Assembly: GCA_028622995.1 (NCBI GenBank)
Contig: JAJQJQ010000006.1
Location: 7,750,001 to 7,814,000 of the forward strand
DNA: 64,000 nt
Source of the DNA: Panagrolaimus kolymaensis
Taxonomy: Eukaryota; Nematoda; Chromadorea; Rhabditida; Panagrolaimidae
Reading direction: 5' to 3'
Shown here: positions 11,298-23,438 of the stretch, piece after piece
Position numbering within the stretch: the stretch's first letter is position 1
How the letters are laid out: every line of letters begins with the position of its first letter
Position numbers and translations under genes: made by a program
Notes under the pieces: generated by a model
The model's database searches: none
What the model was told of the DNA's origin: nothing
The model's input: only the letters and a program-made list of their open reading frames with translations

Positions 11298-11825
11298 TCT
11301 TTCTCCTCATTCAATCATTTCTACCTTTTTTAATATTTTAATTGTATTATTACGTTCCTTCTGGTTATTAATAATTAACTAATTATTTTGAAGTTTATTA
11401 TTCTTTCTCAATTTTTTTAATGGCCATAATTTGTTTTCATTTTTTTCCCAGATGCGATGCTTCTTAAAATACTTTCAAAAAAGTTTTTTGTGTTTAATTT
11501 TGTACAAGTTTTTTTTGTTTTCAATGAGTCCATATTTTTTATTGATGATGGTCAAAAACGATACCCAAGATTCTTGGAAATTAATATTACATTTGTTTTG
11601 ATTGTCTCTTTTATCTTTGGTTTCTTACGATTCTTTATACGAGCGAGTATTTTTCTTTCTTTATTTTTTTGTTTTTACGAACCTCTTTTTCTTTCTTGTA
11701 ATAATAGTTTTTAATTTTTCGAATAAAACTGGTGGATTTTTTTCTTGAAAAATTGTTTGATAGCAAGGAGAATAATAAGAAAAAAGCAAATTTTAAAATT
11801 AGTGCTTTATAATTTACACGTTTGA
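11298..11825. other. Spacer with a phenylalanine-rich open frame
   Basis: An 85-codon open frame at 11457-11714 (plus) is rich in Phe and Leu but has no recognisable motif, no splice structure and sits in T-rich DNA; I do not call it a gene. Confidence 0.4.
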
Positions 11826-11960
11826 CTTCGCTGTCAAATTGGTATCTATGGAAAAGATGGCCTTCAGAAGTATGGTGATTGGAATGAACCTGGAGATGGC
11901 ATGGTCACCATCTTATTCAAGCATAATCGTTTCTTCCGTATCGTTATGAGTTTAATTTAA
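11826..11960 (+). pseudogene. Orphan exon-like relic
   Basis: A 44-codon stretch reads IYGKDGLQKYGDWNEPGDGM and then VTILFKHNRFFRIVMSLI before a stop. Its composition is unlike the surrounding T-rich DNA and it looks protein-coding. No ATG, no acceptor directly before it and no upstream exon in phase were found; the neighbouring frame (TFDFAVKLVSMEKM) also looks coding, which suggests a frameshift. I do not recognise the family. It is probably the 3' end of a decayed gene, or a last exon whose partners I missed. Confidence 0.3.
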
Positions 11961-12111
11961 TATAATATTTTTGCATTTATGATATTTGTCATTTTGATAT
12001 TTTTTCATCATTATATGTTAATAAAGTTGTTTTTGTATGCATTTTTTGTGTATGTTTGCCAAAGCCTTAATTTATTTTTTTAACTAAGAAATGATTAAGT
12101 TATACTATTAT

Positions 12112-13449
12112 TTATACTTCATCAGTATCACACATATTACAAGTTTTTGGGCACATTCGTTTCATCAAAGTTTGATAAGATTTATGAGTACAAAGAGATC
12201 GCTTTTCAATGCAATCAATTCCTAAATCCATGCAAGTGTTAGTTGAAGTTCCTGTTGATGTTGATGATGTTGGTCTTCCTCGAAATTTATTTTTCTTTGA
12301 ATTTTTCGCTCGATTGTTAATGGTTTTATGCTTTTTGAAAGTTTGTTTATCATTACAAAATCCACAAGTTTTTTCACAAAATCTTTCCATAATTGAAGAA
12401 TAATATTGATTTTGACAAAGTCGAAGTTTGGAATTGCAATCACTTGCATGATCACGGCAAACTTTCCGAGCTTTTAACTTTTTTGTTCGTTTAGTGGTTG
12501 TTGTTGTTGCTTTATCGATGGCTTCAATATCAGATATATGCCTTTCAGCACTTCCAACCAATTGTACCAATGAAATAGGTTGCATTGCTTCTTCTTCTTC
12601 TGATGTTGGAGAAGGCAATGACGATGGTGGTTGAAATGGTGGAAAAGTTGATGGAATTATAATTGGAAGAGGCTTTGGAGTTATTAATGGCTCCGGTGGT
12701 GGAACATAATAATCTTCATCTGATGTAGCTGGAGTGACTATGGTTCGACGAGTGATGAGTTCTTTGCAAAGATTACATGTTCGAGGACATCGTTCAATCA
12801 TGACATCATGAAATGCTTGATTTTCACAAAAATGTTCTCTTTCTTCGCAATCACTTGAAATATCTAAAATTATAATTCGTGATTGTTGTTACTACATAGA
12901 AACATGATAAATTTTTAAGGATAATAGTGGTCATTGCAAAGTTGCATTTGAGATTTTTTATTTTTCCGCCAGCTAACTTTTTTTGCTAGCAATTTAAAAA
13001 GTCAATAGATTCTTTAAAGAAGCGTGCAAAAAAGTGATAAACCCTTAAAGGTGCTTGAAATTTTTAAAAGAAATGATGTAAAGTTAGAGCAAAAAATATT
13101 TGTTTTATTTAATAAGGTAACATCATTAATTTTTTGACATTCAATGTGACTTAATACTAAAAATAAAACAATCATTTAGCCACCTTTCAAAATACAAAAA
13201 CTTATTAATAGTTCGCCTAATTTTGGAGCAACCCAGCATTGATGGACAAAAAATCTTACCAACACAATATGTATCAATAGCTTCTTCATCGAGCTCTTCT
13301 TCCATGGGAGGTTCCAGAATCGAATGTTCTCCATTTCCAAAAGTCAACAACCTTTCTTCCGCCAATGTGCTATTATTTGTTCCTTCAAACTCATCAAAAA
13401 TACCATAAACATTAACAAATAAAAAAATAAAACAATAACAAACTTTCAT
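12112..13449 (-). CDS. Secreted protein with three ShK domains
   Basis: Exon 1, 13449-13260, encodes a signal peptide (MKVCYCFIFLFVNVYG) and an acidic linker. After a 396-nt intron, exon 2 (12863-12112) encodes the rest; total 313 residues. Three ShK-type six-cysteine domains are visible: one starting CVDISSDC and ending CPRTCNLC, one starting CRDHASDC and ending CEKTCGFC, and one starting CMDLGIDC and ending CPKTCNMC. The intron falls between the first cysteine pair of domain 1 (CV|D). Domains 1 and 2 are separated by a long proline/glutamate-rich linker, and domains 2 and 3 by a basic one. ShK domains are common in nematode secreted and cuticle-associated proteins and need not imply toxicity. 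No catalytic domain (tyrosinase, astacin) is attached. Confidence 0.88.
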
Positions 13450-14114
13450 GATTTTCTATTAATAAAATTTTTTCTCCAAAAACAGTAGAGAAAAAACGAG
13501 GCTTAACAATGTAAGCAAAAATTTAAAATCATTCCAAAATGTTATTTTGGGAAAACAACACCAAAATATTTCAACGAAAAAAATAGCGATCGGAGGTGTA
13601 ACAAAGTCGTCAACAAAACTCAGAAAAGAAAGGTCTATCTCGAAAGTTTGTGTCCGAAACCATTCTCACGCGAACTGCATCTCTTGAATATCCACCCTCT
13701 CGATAGAATCGTTAATGGAATTGTAAACAATCATAAAAAAGGGTTAAAGTACTTGACATTTGCGTGTAAAACACGATTTCAACAATAAAGCCTTTTTTTG
13801 CGATTAAAATAAAAAAATGGTTAGAGTCAAGGGTAAATCTTCGGAAACTTTTTTTTTATGGATTATAAAAAGCTGAAAGTATCTAAAGGAAGAACTCATA
13901 TAATAGTCTTTGAATTTTTCAAAAAATTCAAGGAAAAAATAAAAACAATGCTTCATATGTACTATAGCTGTATGTGCATGTAATAGTTACTGCGATAACC
14001 AAAACTGCCAACCTTTTGAAATGTCTTTATTAAAACCACAATTAAAGAAAAAAAGTAAAAATCAACAAAATATATCATTCAAAAACGTCAAAATAACAAA
14101 ACAAAACAATTAAA
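13450..14114. other. Intergenic, no gene seen
   Basis: Lies between the start of the ShK gene and the 3' end of the RRP15 gene. AT-rich; no motif recognised. Confidence 0.4.
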
Positions 14115-14930
14115 TCAATCAGATTCACTTTCAGCTTCGGTTTTGACTTCCGTTTCTGTTGGTAAATCGGTGTCAGTATCATTCAAAGTTACAGTTTCTT
14201 TTATACCATCGATCTTTACGTCTTCTTCTTTCTTAACTGAAGCTGGAGGACCCATTGGAACACGAATTTTTAGTTGATGAGAAAGTGGAGGACGAGCGGG
14301 TTCAGCCATCAATGAGTGTTTGTTAACAGGTTTCTTATCGGCTTTAGCCTTCTTTGCTTGATTTTCAATCTCAGATTGTCTTTCTGCAACTTTATTAAAA
14401 AGTTGGGTAACACCTCTAAAAAATAAACGTTTAGATTATGTAAAAAAGAATATGAACATACTTGGTAGCAATATGAACAAGAAGACGTTCCTTTTCACGA
14501 TCAGCAACAATATCAGGTTTAACCATTCCAAGTTTCAAATGTGCAACACTTTCTTTCATCTTTTTTGATCTATCAACACGGGTCAACTTCTGTTTTTGCT
14601 TTCTTGTTAGCTAAAAATTTTCATATATATATAAAATAAATGTATTGAAAACAAACATACCTTAGTTTTTGGCTTTTCTTCTTTCACTTCATTTCTAATT
14701 TGGACATTAACACCAAATTCTTTTATAGGCTTTAATGCAGTGATATTACGTTCTGATTCAGATTCTGTTTCAGTTGATTCGCTGAGCGAATTTTCAGATT
14801 CATCTTCCGAATCCGATGATGATGAAGGAGCAGCTTCTTGTAGCTTTCTTCGCTTTGGTTTCTCCGTTTTAACAATAAGTTGATCACCGCCGCCACCACC
14901 AGGAGGTCTTTTAGCAGAAACAAGAGTCAT
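14115..14930 (-). CDS. RRP15: RRP15-like ribosome biogenesis protein
   Basis: Exons 14930-14661, 14610-14462 and 14415-14115 give 239 residues. Rrp15 is a nucleolar factor needed for 60S (and early 40S) ribosomal subunit maturation. The N-terminal third is glycine-, lysine- and acid-rich (GGGGGDQLIVKTEKPKRRK, then a Ser/Glu/Asp run), as in the family. The conserved block is VKPDIVADREKERLLVHIAT followed by KGVTQLFNKVAERQ, matching the Rrp15 signature with RIATRGVVQLFNAV in other eukaryotes; intron 2 splits it at the T-K junction. A long acidic tail follows. The ATG at 14930 was preferred over an in-frame upstream ATG because the added residues are hydrophobic and poorly conserved. Confidence 0.88.
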
Positions 14931-15198
14931 TTTAATAAATTTATAGCGTTCAAAATCTAATAATAAAAAAATTGACAAATGTTGGAAGAATGGAAAACTT
15001 TCTCGAAAATAAATAGGTCCTTAAAACTTTTAAATTAATGTTCCATTTTGCCAAAAAATTTCCCGGAAATTCAAAACTTTCAACTTTGATGAACAAAAAT
15101 AAATGCTTCTCATCTTCGAATGATTTAACATACATACATAAAAAAGTGTACAATAATTTATTAACAAAAAACACACATACAAAAAAAGGAAGAATATT

Positions 15199-15744
15199 TT
15201 ATTTCCATTCAAAGATATCCTTTAAAGTTTCTTTTTCTTTAGCATATCGTAATCTCCAAATGAGAGCAGGAATTGATAGAATTAATGAAAGTAAAAATAA
15301 AAAAGATGCAAGACCAATCGTTATCCATAAACCAAGAAGATTTGAAGATTTCTTTTCTTTCTTATTATTATTGCTTCTGTTGTTGTTGTTGGTATCACTA
15401 TCATCTGAAGTCAAATTTTGTGGATAAAATATTGCTGTTTTTGGTGTAATTGAAGTTCCATTTAATGAAGAATTATCATTTGAATTTGATCCATTATATA
15501 ATTTGTCAGAAATATCAGATGATCGTTGAAAAAGTTGTCGATAACCTTCATCAGCCGTTGAAGTTTGTAAAATCGTGGAGTTTGATGTTGAAATCATTGC
15601 TGGATCTAAAAAAAGATTTATTGTAAAATTAAGTTCGAGTATGAAGAAGAAAAGCAAACCTTGAAGTTCCATCATTGATGTTGTTGATATTATTATATTC
15701 AGCATAATAAATACGTAGATTCTTAGGCGATGTAACAAACGCAT
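15199..15744 (-). CDS. Single-pass type I membrane glycoprotein, unknown function
   Basis: Exons 15744-15660 and 15605-15199 give 163 residues. The 54-nt intron contains no in-frame stop, so an unspliced reading also stays open, but its good GTTTGC/TTTTTTAG ends favour splicing. There is a signal peptide at the N-terminus (RLRIYVFIMLNIIISTTS). A Ser/Asn-rich luminal part with several N-glycosylation sequons (NST, NSS, NGT, NLT) follows. Then come an asparagine/lysine stretch, one transmembrane helix (LLGLWITIGLASFLFLLSLI) and a short basic tail. I do not recognise a family. It is transcribed divergently from the gene at 15921, with only 176 bp between start codons, so the two may share a promoter. 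Confidence 0.7.
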   Translation of the reverse strand: MRLLHRLRIYVFIMLNIIISTTSMMELQGLLFFFILELNFTINLFLDPAMISTSNSTILQTSTADEGYRQLFQRSSDISDKLYNGSNSNDNSSLNGTSITPKTAIFYPQNLTSDDSDTNNNNRSNNNKKEKKSSNLLGLWITIGLASFLFLLSLILSIPALIWRLRYAKEKETLKDIFEWK

Positions 15745-15920
15745 TTTAACTTTTTCATTTCATTGATGTGTGTGTTGAAGAAGAAGAAAAAAATTGTTTC
15801 GCGTTTTTTTGCGGTAAAAAATATTTGCATATAATTTATTTTTTTAGTTTTCTTTTCAACGCTATTGGCGATGATGATGAATTGTTATTCTTCGTTTTTT
15901 CTTCCTATCATCAATAAATC

Positions 15921-16403
15921 ATGGAAATTGATCCAACTTGTTTGAAAGAATATTCTGATGATATTTATATTGATAATGCAATATTTTTTAGTGTTTATGT
16001 GTAAGTCTTTGTTTTAGATTTTTGTTCAATTTTATTTGTGTAATTTTTTAGCTCTTCATTAATATTTGCTGCTCTACTTGGTTATGGTGGATCATATTTT
16101 ATTACAATTTTATATTTTTATAAAAAGAAAAAAGAAAAGTTTGAGCTTGAAGTTGAAAATGCTTTAAAGGTTCGTTGATTATGATTTCGTAAAATCCTTC
16201 ATTCTTTATTTTTTTAGAAACAACAACCATTGAATGCTGTTGCTGATGATAAAGAAGCAAATAATCTTTTCGATAGTTCAAGTGCACCAAAGAAAATCCG
16301 AAAAAATGAAGCAACTGCTCCTCCTCCAAATCCGAAAGATGTTGTTCCAATTAATCATGCATCAGCTCCTCCAAATGCTTCGGTTCCACCAAAGAAAAAG
16401 TAA
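15921..16403 (+). CDS. Small single-pass membrane protein, unknown function
   Basis: Exons 15921-16000, 16052-16169 and 16218-16403 give 127 residues. A short acidic N-terminus (MEIDPTCLKEYSDD) precedes one transmembrane segment (FAALLGYGGSYFITILYFY) and a strongly basic juxtamembrane stretch (KKKKEKFELE). The tail is rich in proline, lysine and asparagine and ends PPKKK. With no signal peptide, an N-out/C-in type III topology is likely by the positive-inside rule. No family recognised. Shares the divergent promoter region with the gene ending at 15199. Confidence 0.7.
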
Positions 16404-16646
16404 TCATCACTATTATTATTTTCTATTTATTATTTCATTATTTGTTTTAAAACATATGTAATATACAAAATAAACAAAACAAAATATGTACACAAACAAG
16501 TTTAAAAAAAGTTATTATAACTCAATTTATTAATGGTTAGTAAAAAGTAAAACAAAAATGGAAAAGATTCTTTACGTTCAAATAAATGTTTCTTTAAAAA
16601 TAAACCCGAGTATTTTAAAGTTTAGAAAATAAAAGCTTTTTCCTCT

Positions 16647-18561
16647 TCAAAGTTCATTACGTTTCCCATAAAAGTCCAATTTAGTATCGCTGCAAGTGAC
16701 GCCATGATGAGATGTGATATTTTGATACTTTCCACAACAATTTGTCGATGCTGTTGAATTTTCAGCTGTTTGAGAAACAAATGGTTGAACATAGCATGGA
16801 ATTTTGAATTGGGTGGTTGAAAGTTCGTTGATAGCAGAATAAGTTGCAGCTAAACCACCGAAGAAGCCAACGGCTAAAAACATAAAAGATTAGTTTGAAC
16901 CATTAGATCATGTCAAAAACCTACCAACAATGATTCCAGAAATAATTAAAGCTAATTTTGGAGCTTCTTTTACCATTTCTGAGAAGCTTAAAGGTTCAAA
17001 ATCCTTTTCATCTTGATATCCTCGAGCAATTTTCATTTTCTCTGCTTTTTTCTCACCAGATATTAGGAATACATAGAAAATAGGAGGAAGAATTAAGCAT
17101 GTTAAAGCAAGAGTAGTACCACCCATAAGATCAAGCAATGGACCAAAAGTTGGAACAGATTCTGCAACAAAAGCTACTGCCATCATCATTGTTGTACGAA
17201 CAAGAACACGCTTGATACCAAATCCTAAAAATACCATATGAGTTAATGAAAAAAAGAGAAGAGAAGATTAAGGATCACGTATAAGCTACATAATTAGAAT
17301 ATTAAACTAACTTTGTGGCACATTCAATAAATCTTCAATTTCTTGATTTAAAGGATTAAAAATAATTGTTAATGTCAAAATGCAATGTATGGTAATAAGT
17401 AAATTCACAGCTTGTTGAATCCATTGAGTTTGAATTGAATTAATAACAGAATCACGAAGTGAATCACCATAAGTAACATAACCCATAATACATACAGGAG
17501 CATACATGCATAATAAAACTAAAGATAAATGAATATTGTAAAGCTGCAAATAAGAATAAAAAAAACATACTTGCAAATGCGAGAATAGTGCTTTTATTAA
17601 ATTCAGATGGTTTTTTCATATCATGTTGAATTGTAGGAAAAGCTGAATGACCACCATATGAAAATAGAAGAGTACCAAGACCAAGGAAGTAATTGGTTAT
17701 TCGAAATTTGGGAGTATGAAGATCTTTATGACATTCACCGAAATCAATAGTAGATCCAATAAGAATGAGAATGATGGCACAAGCAGTTGTAAACATAGCA
17801 AGAACAACAGCCCACCAGAAATCTTGGGGAGATTTTAAGAATAAAATTGGCATCAAACAAACAGCAACAATCATAATGACATAACAAAAGCTTATTTCGG
17901 CATCAGAGAAAGATTTGATGGCGTCATGGATGTTTTTCGCAGAAAGTAACAAATACACCACAGCAATTCCAAATTGAGTTACATCAATACATACAGAAAC
18001 AAGAGTCTTACAAAGAGGTCCCATTGCCCGATACGCCATTTCAGGATAAGGCTAAAATTTGGAGGATCCATTTGTTAAAATACAAAAGCAAAGTAATGTA
18101 ACACACTTTTCGACAATGTGATCGATATTCAGGCCATCGACGTATAAGAATATTCCACGAAGATCCAAGCATAAATGATGTAAACATGGTTAAAACATTC
18201 ATAATCAAAAGAAAAGCCATTCCAAAGATAATTCCTAAAACATTTCAAAAACAATTTTGACATGAAATAACTAAAAAAACAAAACGAACCTACCTAATTG
18301 GATCATGGCAGTCGGCAAAGCTACCAACCCTCCTCCCGCCATATCACCCACCACAAATAATCCTGTAATAGGCCAACTTAAACCTTTCTTCTTTTCAAAT
18401 ACTCCATTTTCAAATGTGTAATCAGGATGTTCGGATGCTCCAGAAGATATACTTTTATTCGTTTGTGATTCGTCCAGTTCAGAAAGAAGATGATCAGATT
18501 TTTCTTTGATGGATGTTAATGGAAATGAATTATTTCGGGTTTTGTAAGTACCTTTTTCCAT
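16647..18561 (-). CDS. AAAP-family amino acid transporter (SLC32/36/38 type)
   Basis: Exons 18561-18294, 18234-18107, 18051-17571, 17518-17312, 17224-16925 and 16873-16647 give 536 residues. A hydrophilic N-terminus of about 65 residues is followed by roughly eleven hydrophobic helices. The first has the family motif GLFVVGDMAGGGLVALPTAM. Further marks are LFSYGGHSAFPTIQHDMKKP in the sixth-helix region and the MYAPVCIMGYVTYGD segment, both typical of amino-acid/auxin permeases. The late loop bears glycosylation sequons (NST, NIT) and several cysteines (NCCGKY). The protein probably symports amino acids with protons at the plasma or lysosomal membrane; the substrate is unknown. A TTTTTCAG acceptor ends just seven bases before the ATG, the usual layout for SL trans-splicing. 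Confidence 0.9.
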
Positions 18562-18569
18562 TTTTGTCT

Positions 18570-21285
18570 GAAAAAGTTAAGAAGTTAGTCAGCGAAAAAA
18601 ATGCAACACAAATAATGACAAGGAAAAAAACTATCGCGAACTCGAAAACAATTACCAGCACAAATCATTTAGAGTACTCGGCGCGCTTTCAAAAAATACA
18701 AATATTTTAATTTTCTTTTTCTTATTTTCATTTCGATAAGCAAACCTTGTTTTAGAAAAAATATTTTTCATCTCAAGAAAAAATCATAGCTGTAACTCCG
18801 GCGGCGACGCTGATCTTTAGAATTGAAAGAAAAAAAACTTTGAGTTATTATTATTTTAAAGAACATTAAAGTTTATCTTTATTAAAAATCTAAGAAAAAC
18901 ATTTTCCTCCGTTTTTAAAGAAGTTAATAAAAAAAGAAGTAAAAACAAATAATTTTATTCATTGTAAAATATTCATGAATGCCTTGTGATAAAAAATAAA
19001 AAAAACCTGCTTTGATATATTTGAGTTAATTAATTTTATTCCAAAAATACCCAACGGTAGAGCAAAAAGTGTAAAGAAAAATCAAAAGTTTAAAATATAT
19101 GGGAACTTCCTTTTTGTTGGCGACCGACAGATCGTCTGATTTTAAAGATAAAACTTTGCTTGTTTTTGAAGGCGTGGGTATCAGTGAATTGTAGAAACTA
19201 TCGCTTCAAACGATCATTTTATGCTAACGGTAATGCCTTTTATTGAAGTGAACATGATGCACTTGTAAGAAAATTTAATTTATTGTCTATCAAGAAGCAG
19301 AGTTTAAAAGATTAGCAAAAAAATATCTAAACATTCTGGAAATTTTGTTGGAAGCGAAAAGGAAATTGGTGAATTCAAAAGCAAAGAACAAAGAAATAAA
19401 AATTAAGGGAAAAAGAGACATTGATCTTTTTGAGCTGTAGGTTGGTAGCATCATGATGATTGTTATGATGGTTACATGGTTGGAAGGTTTCTCTTACTTT
19501 TTTTTATAATAAAAAAGTAGGTGATTGAATGATATGATGAATAATGATAAGGTCAGAATGATGAGGAATTCTTGCCCATTTTTTTCTTCGAGGAATAAAA
19601 AAGGTCGGAGTTTTACTTCGGTTTCATTATGACGGCCATTAAAATCAATTTATGCTTTTTTAACTTTCTTCTATCAAACATCAAAGACAACGGAAAGAAG
19701 AAGCTGTCAGGACATTCCAAAGTTTATACGTGAGCAAAATCAATAGCGAAAAAATAAAACAAAAAAGCGTGAAAAGTAAATTTATAGAATTAATGAAAAA
19801 AAGGTGTAAAAAATTGGCATGTATATTTTTTGGGAAGCTTTAAACTTACATTAGCGATTCTAATACTGGCCTGTAATGTAATAATTAGGCAATAAAAAAT
19901 GTTGCGATTAATATAAAAATCGTACTTTACATAGCAAAGTTTCAAAGCTTTAATCTTTTTTATTTTTTTATTAAGCAAAGAACATAGCGACGACAACTTC
20001 AAAAAAGTTTTCGGCCAAACTTGAATTATATTTTTGATTTCCCCAAAATGGCCGCTTTATTATTATATTTTATAGTCAAATTGAGGTTAGTTTATTCAAG
20101 TTATGGGTGGCGTCACTTGGAATTTTACGGCCACGTAACAACGTTCCATACCCCTCATTTTTCTTGTCACATTTTCCGCGCAATTTTTGTTTTATAAAAA
20201 ACTTGAAACATCTCAGCAAAATTCTACTGCTAGTTTAATGACAAAAGTAAATTAATATACATATATCAAAACGACTCGATTAAAATGGAACAGTTATTAG
20301 TTATAACTATTTATAAAACTCATTCATAATCAAAGAGAAACATTTTCATTGATGGACCATGCACTTTTATAAATCAGCCAAAAAAAGTTCCAATAATGCT
20401 AAAAAAAGAAGTGAAAACACAAAATGAATACTAAACAAATGACTGATTCACTAAAAATTACGATTAAATATCATCAACAGAAACAACAATAACAATGACG
20501 TCGACACCGCCCAAAAATAAATAAAAATAATCCAACTTTTTGATCTCTTCGTGTCTCTATCTTTTTCATCAAAAACAAATTTCCATCCTGAATTATGCAT
20601 GTATGTTTTTTTTGTTAAATAAAAACAAACTTTTCTCCTCGGTAAACGTCGTCAGATTCTTTTTTATTTTATTTTTTGATTTTTGTTGTTTCATTGATAT
20701 ATTTAAAAAAGGGACGGATGAGAAAGAAAAACAACAAGAAAAAAATAACATACATAAATGTTAGGAAATTTCTTTGTAGTTATAGCAAACATATGAGAGA
20801 GAAAGGAAAACATGAAATGTGATGAGAGAGGATAGTTAGGTGTTAGTTAAAACGACCAAAAATAACACGATTAACAAAAAGAAAACGAGTCGCGATTAAT
20901 ATTAGTAGTAACAAACATGATAGAGGAGGAAAAGGTTTAAATGAATGTGAGGTATTTTTATTTTTTGTTGTTGTTGAATCATTGGTGTCTTTTGTGTAAA
21001 ACAATAACAAAACAAATAAACAAAAGGCTTGATTTTTTTTACAACTCAAAAAATATTTCCAATTATAATATTTTTTGCTCGTCTTCAGCTTGAAATAGCT
21101 TCTTTTATTGTGAATGAATGGCTGCTTGAAGCCAAAGACAATGTCCTAAAACTCTATGGAAGAACGGGGAATTCAACAATGAAAGGAAAAATCTAAATCA
21201 AGGCTTTTGATTTTTTTGATGATAAAAAGCAAAACAGAAATTCTTTAATTTCTAAGCCTTTTATGGTTTTGTTCTTACAAAATTT
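18570..21285. other. Intergenic, 2.7 kb, no supported gene
   Basis: AT-rich. Contains a 36-codon open stretch at about 21088-21195 (plus; LEIASFIVNEWLLEAKDN) that may be a relic, too short to call. No RNA gene, repeat array or element ends were found. Confidence 0.4.
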
Positions 21286-21468
21286 CTAATATTTTTGACG
21301 AGAATTTCTCAACAATCCAATGTCAAAAGGTTGAGCAAAAAATGGATAATCTTGGTTAACTTTGATACCATAACAAATGGCATCGGCTTTCGATGAAAAA
21401 ATAATAACTTCTCTTATATCCCCGAAACGCAAAAAGACACAGTTAACATATTTACAGAAACAAAAAAT
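21286..21468 (-). pseudogene. Exon-like coding relic
   Basis: A 60-codon open frame with clearly protein-like composition: NCVFLRFGDIREVIIFSSKA, then DAICYGIKVNQDYPFFAQPF, ending DIGLLRNSRQKY and a stop. There is no ATG, and a stop lies directly upstream without an intervening acceptor. It lies just downstream of the F-box-like gene at 21501 on the same strand and could be a former third exon or the tail of a dead neighbour. Family not recognised. Confidence 0.35.
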
Positions 21469-21500
21469 TTATTCACAAGAAAATAGAAAAACATTACAAT

Positions 21501-22291
21501 TTACCATTTATTGCTAAAATGAACGTAACCATCGCGTCCGGCAAAATAGTGATCAATAAATTTCTGGGATTCAAGAGTTCGACAGCATTCGATAAAACCA
21601 CCAATATCAAAGAGTGAGAAAGAATAGAAGTAATTCAATGAGAAACTATAAATGCAAACAACATTATTTAGTAAAGAAAGGAAAGTACCTACTGAAAAGA
21701 ATCAAGATTTGATAAGCTTTTAATAAAGTGAGATAATTCATCTAAAGAACAGCCTAATTGTATGCCACCGTAAAAGTCCAAATGTTTCAATCCCGGGTTG
21801 ATCATCTTCTTCAATTCATCTAAAGACATGCAACGAATACAGAGATCAAGAAATTTGATTGAATCAAAAGTAACAGGTAAAGTTTGAAGTAAAGTTTGAA
21901 GAACATGAGCATGAGTAACTTCTTTCCAATTCGTAATTTGAAGCGCGTTCATAACAGGAATTTTTCCTTTGGACGATGAAAGATTCACTCCATTGCAGTG
22001 CTCATTTTCATTACAGTTACAGAAAACAGTGTATATGCAAGTTGAATCATCCATATCAATTTCAGCTGTACTAATCAAATGACAGCGTTTTGAAAGGCTT
22101 CGAGTTGATGTATTAATTTCAGCAAACGTTTTCAACGTTGAAGGATCACAAATTTCGGCAAAACGCTTCTGAATTACCCATGGAAGACCGTCGAAATCAA
22201 AAGTTGTTTCTTCTTCAACAATAGGTAACTTTTCTTCCAAATCTTTTGTTGAGCCCGTTGGTTCCATATCATCCATGTTTGAATCATTCAT
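21501..22291 (-). CDS. F-box-like family protein (copy B)
   Basis: Exons 22291-21693 and 21645-21501 give 247 residues. The N-terminal third resembles an F-box: FDFDGLPWVIQKRFAEICDP, then STLKTFAEINTSTRSLSKRC, with the leucine-proline start and the 'death of vnk..r' pattern of nematode F-box proteins. It is followed by CNCNENEHCNG, a cysteine motif shared by all full copies. The C-terminal part (MSLDELKKMINPGLKHLDF, YGGIQLGCSLDELSHFIKSL) is the most conserved across the five copies. F-box proteins link substrates to SKP1-cullin ubiquitin ligases, but SKP1 binding here is unproven. An AG acceptor (TATTTTTAG) lies 29 bases before the ATG. Confidence 0.75.
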
Positions 22292-22322
22292 ATTGAGGCA
22301 ATCAGGAACTATGTAAAAGCCT

Positions 22323-22715
22323 AAAAATAAGAAAAATTAAATCGACAATTTAACAAAATTCAAGAAAAAAATAGAAGATTGGTTTTGATTTATAAAAATT
22401 TATAAAATGAAAGAACGAAAAAGAAAATGCATCGTATCCCGCTTATAAAAAATCCCTGTAAGATTATGCTATGTTCAAATTTTTATTATCCAAAACTTTC
22501 TGCTTCTCTTTGATTTCGATACAACTTTTTATCTCAAACTGTTAAATGCAGTAAAATAAGCTTAAATAAACAAAGGAGAAGGTTAATCAAAAAAATAATT
22601 TATTTTATCGAGATACAGATTGAAAATTTGCCAAAGAAAATTCATTATGAAATGTGTTAATTCTTCTGTTGTTGTTGTTTTCCGATGACGCTTGATGATG
22701 AAAGGATTTATGCTT
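22323..22715. other. Spacer, no gene seen
   Basis: AT-rich spacer between two minus-strand genes. It contains the 3'UTR of the lysine/proline-rich membrane protein and the promoter side of the F-box-like copy B. Confidence 0.4.
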
Positions 22716-23438
22716 CTATTTCGGTGGAGGTGGAGGAGGTGCATCACCAGGACCAAAGTCAACTTGTTGATATTGATCATCAGTTTCTTCATTCTTTTCA
22801 TCATTTTTCTTTTCCTCTTTCTTTGAACCCTCTTTCTTTGAACCATCTTTCTTTGAACCATCTTTTGCTTCCTTTGATTTTTCTGGCTTGGCATGATTTG
22901 AATCAGCTTTATTTGCAGCAACAGGAGGGTTGTCCTGAAAATAAAAAAAAAGTTTAATTAGTATGTCTTCAATCGCTTTAGCTAGCTAGTATAACATTTG
23001 CAGTTGATCCTTGTGTAAAGTTACTTACCGTTTTCACATTTGTCTTTTCACCTTTCTTATCATCCTTTTTTTCATCCTCTTTTTTCACTTCTTTTGATGG
23101 CGGTGGTGGCGGTGGTGGCGGTGGTGGAGGAGGAGCATCAGCTGGCTTTTTCTCTTCAGGTTTCTTTTCAGCACTCTGAAAAAAAAAATGATTTCATTAA
23201 ACGTGTAAACAAAGTAAACCTTAAAAACACTTACATTTTTTCCATTATTAACCCCTGTTTTGCTTCCATCTTTCTTTTCAACAGCAGCAACTGGCATATG
23301 TAATGGAGCTGGATTGGAGCATGCAGATTCAACTGGTTTCTTCTTCTTCTTTGTACATGTAATCATAACAGATATACTTAGAATTGTTATAACAGCTCCA
23401 GATGTTGCAGCAAGTTCCATCATCATATCTCCATTCAT
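22716..23438 (-). CDS. N-anchored lysine/proline-rich membrane protein
   Basis: Three exons, all in phase 0 (23438-23235, 23175-23029, 22934-22716), give 189 residues. One N-terminal transmembrane helix (AATSGAVITILSISVMITC) is followed by KKKKKP, then a highly charged tail. The tail has a run of eleven prolines after ADAP, KKEDEKKDDKKGEK, and three to four repeats of GSKK(D/E), ending in a second proline run (APPPPPPK). No enzyme motif is present. Topology, charge and all-phase-0 introns resemble the repeat protein at 36037-37185, so the two may belong to one nematode class; that is inference. Such proteins could be cytoplasmic-tail scaffolds. Function unknown. Confidence 0.72.

Noticed and set aside
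12209..12403. A plus-strand frame inside the ShK gene
   Set aside because: Antisense shadow of exon 2; the minus frame has three ShK domains.
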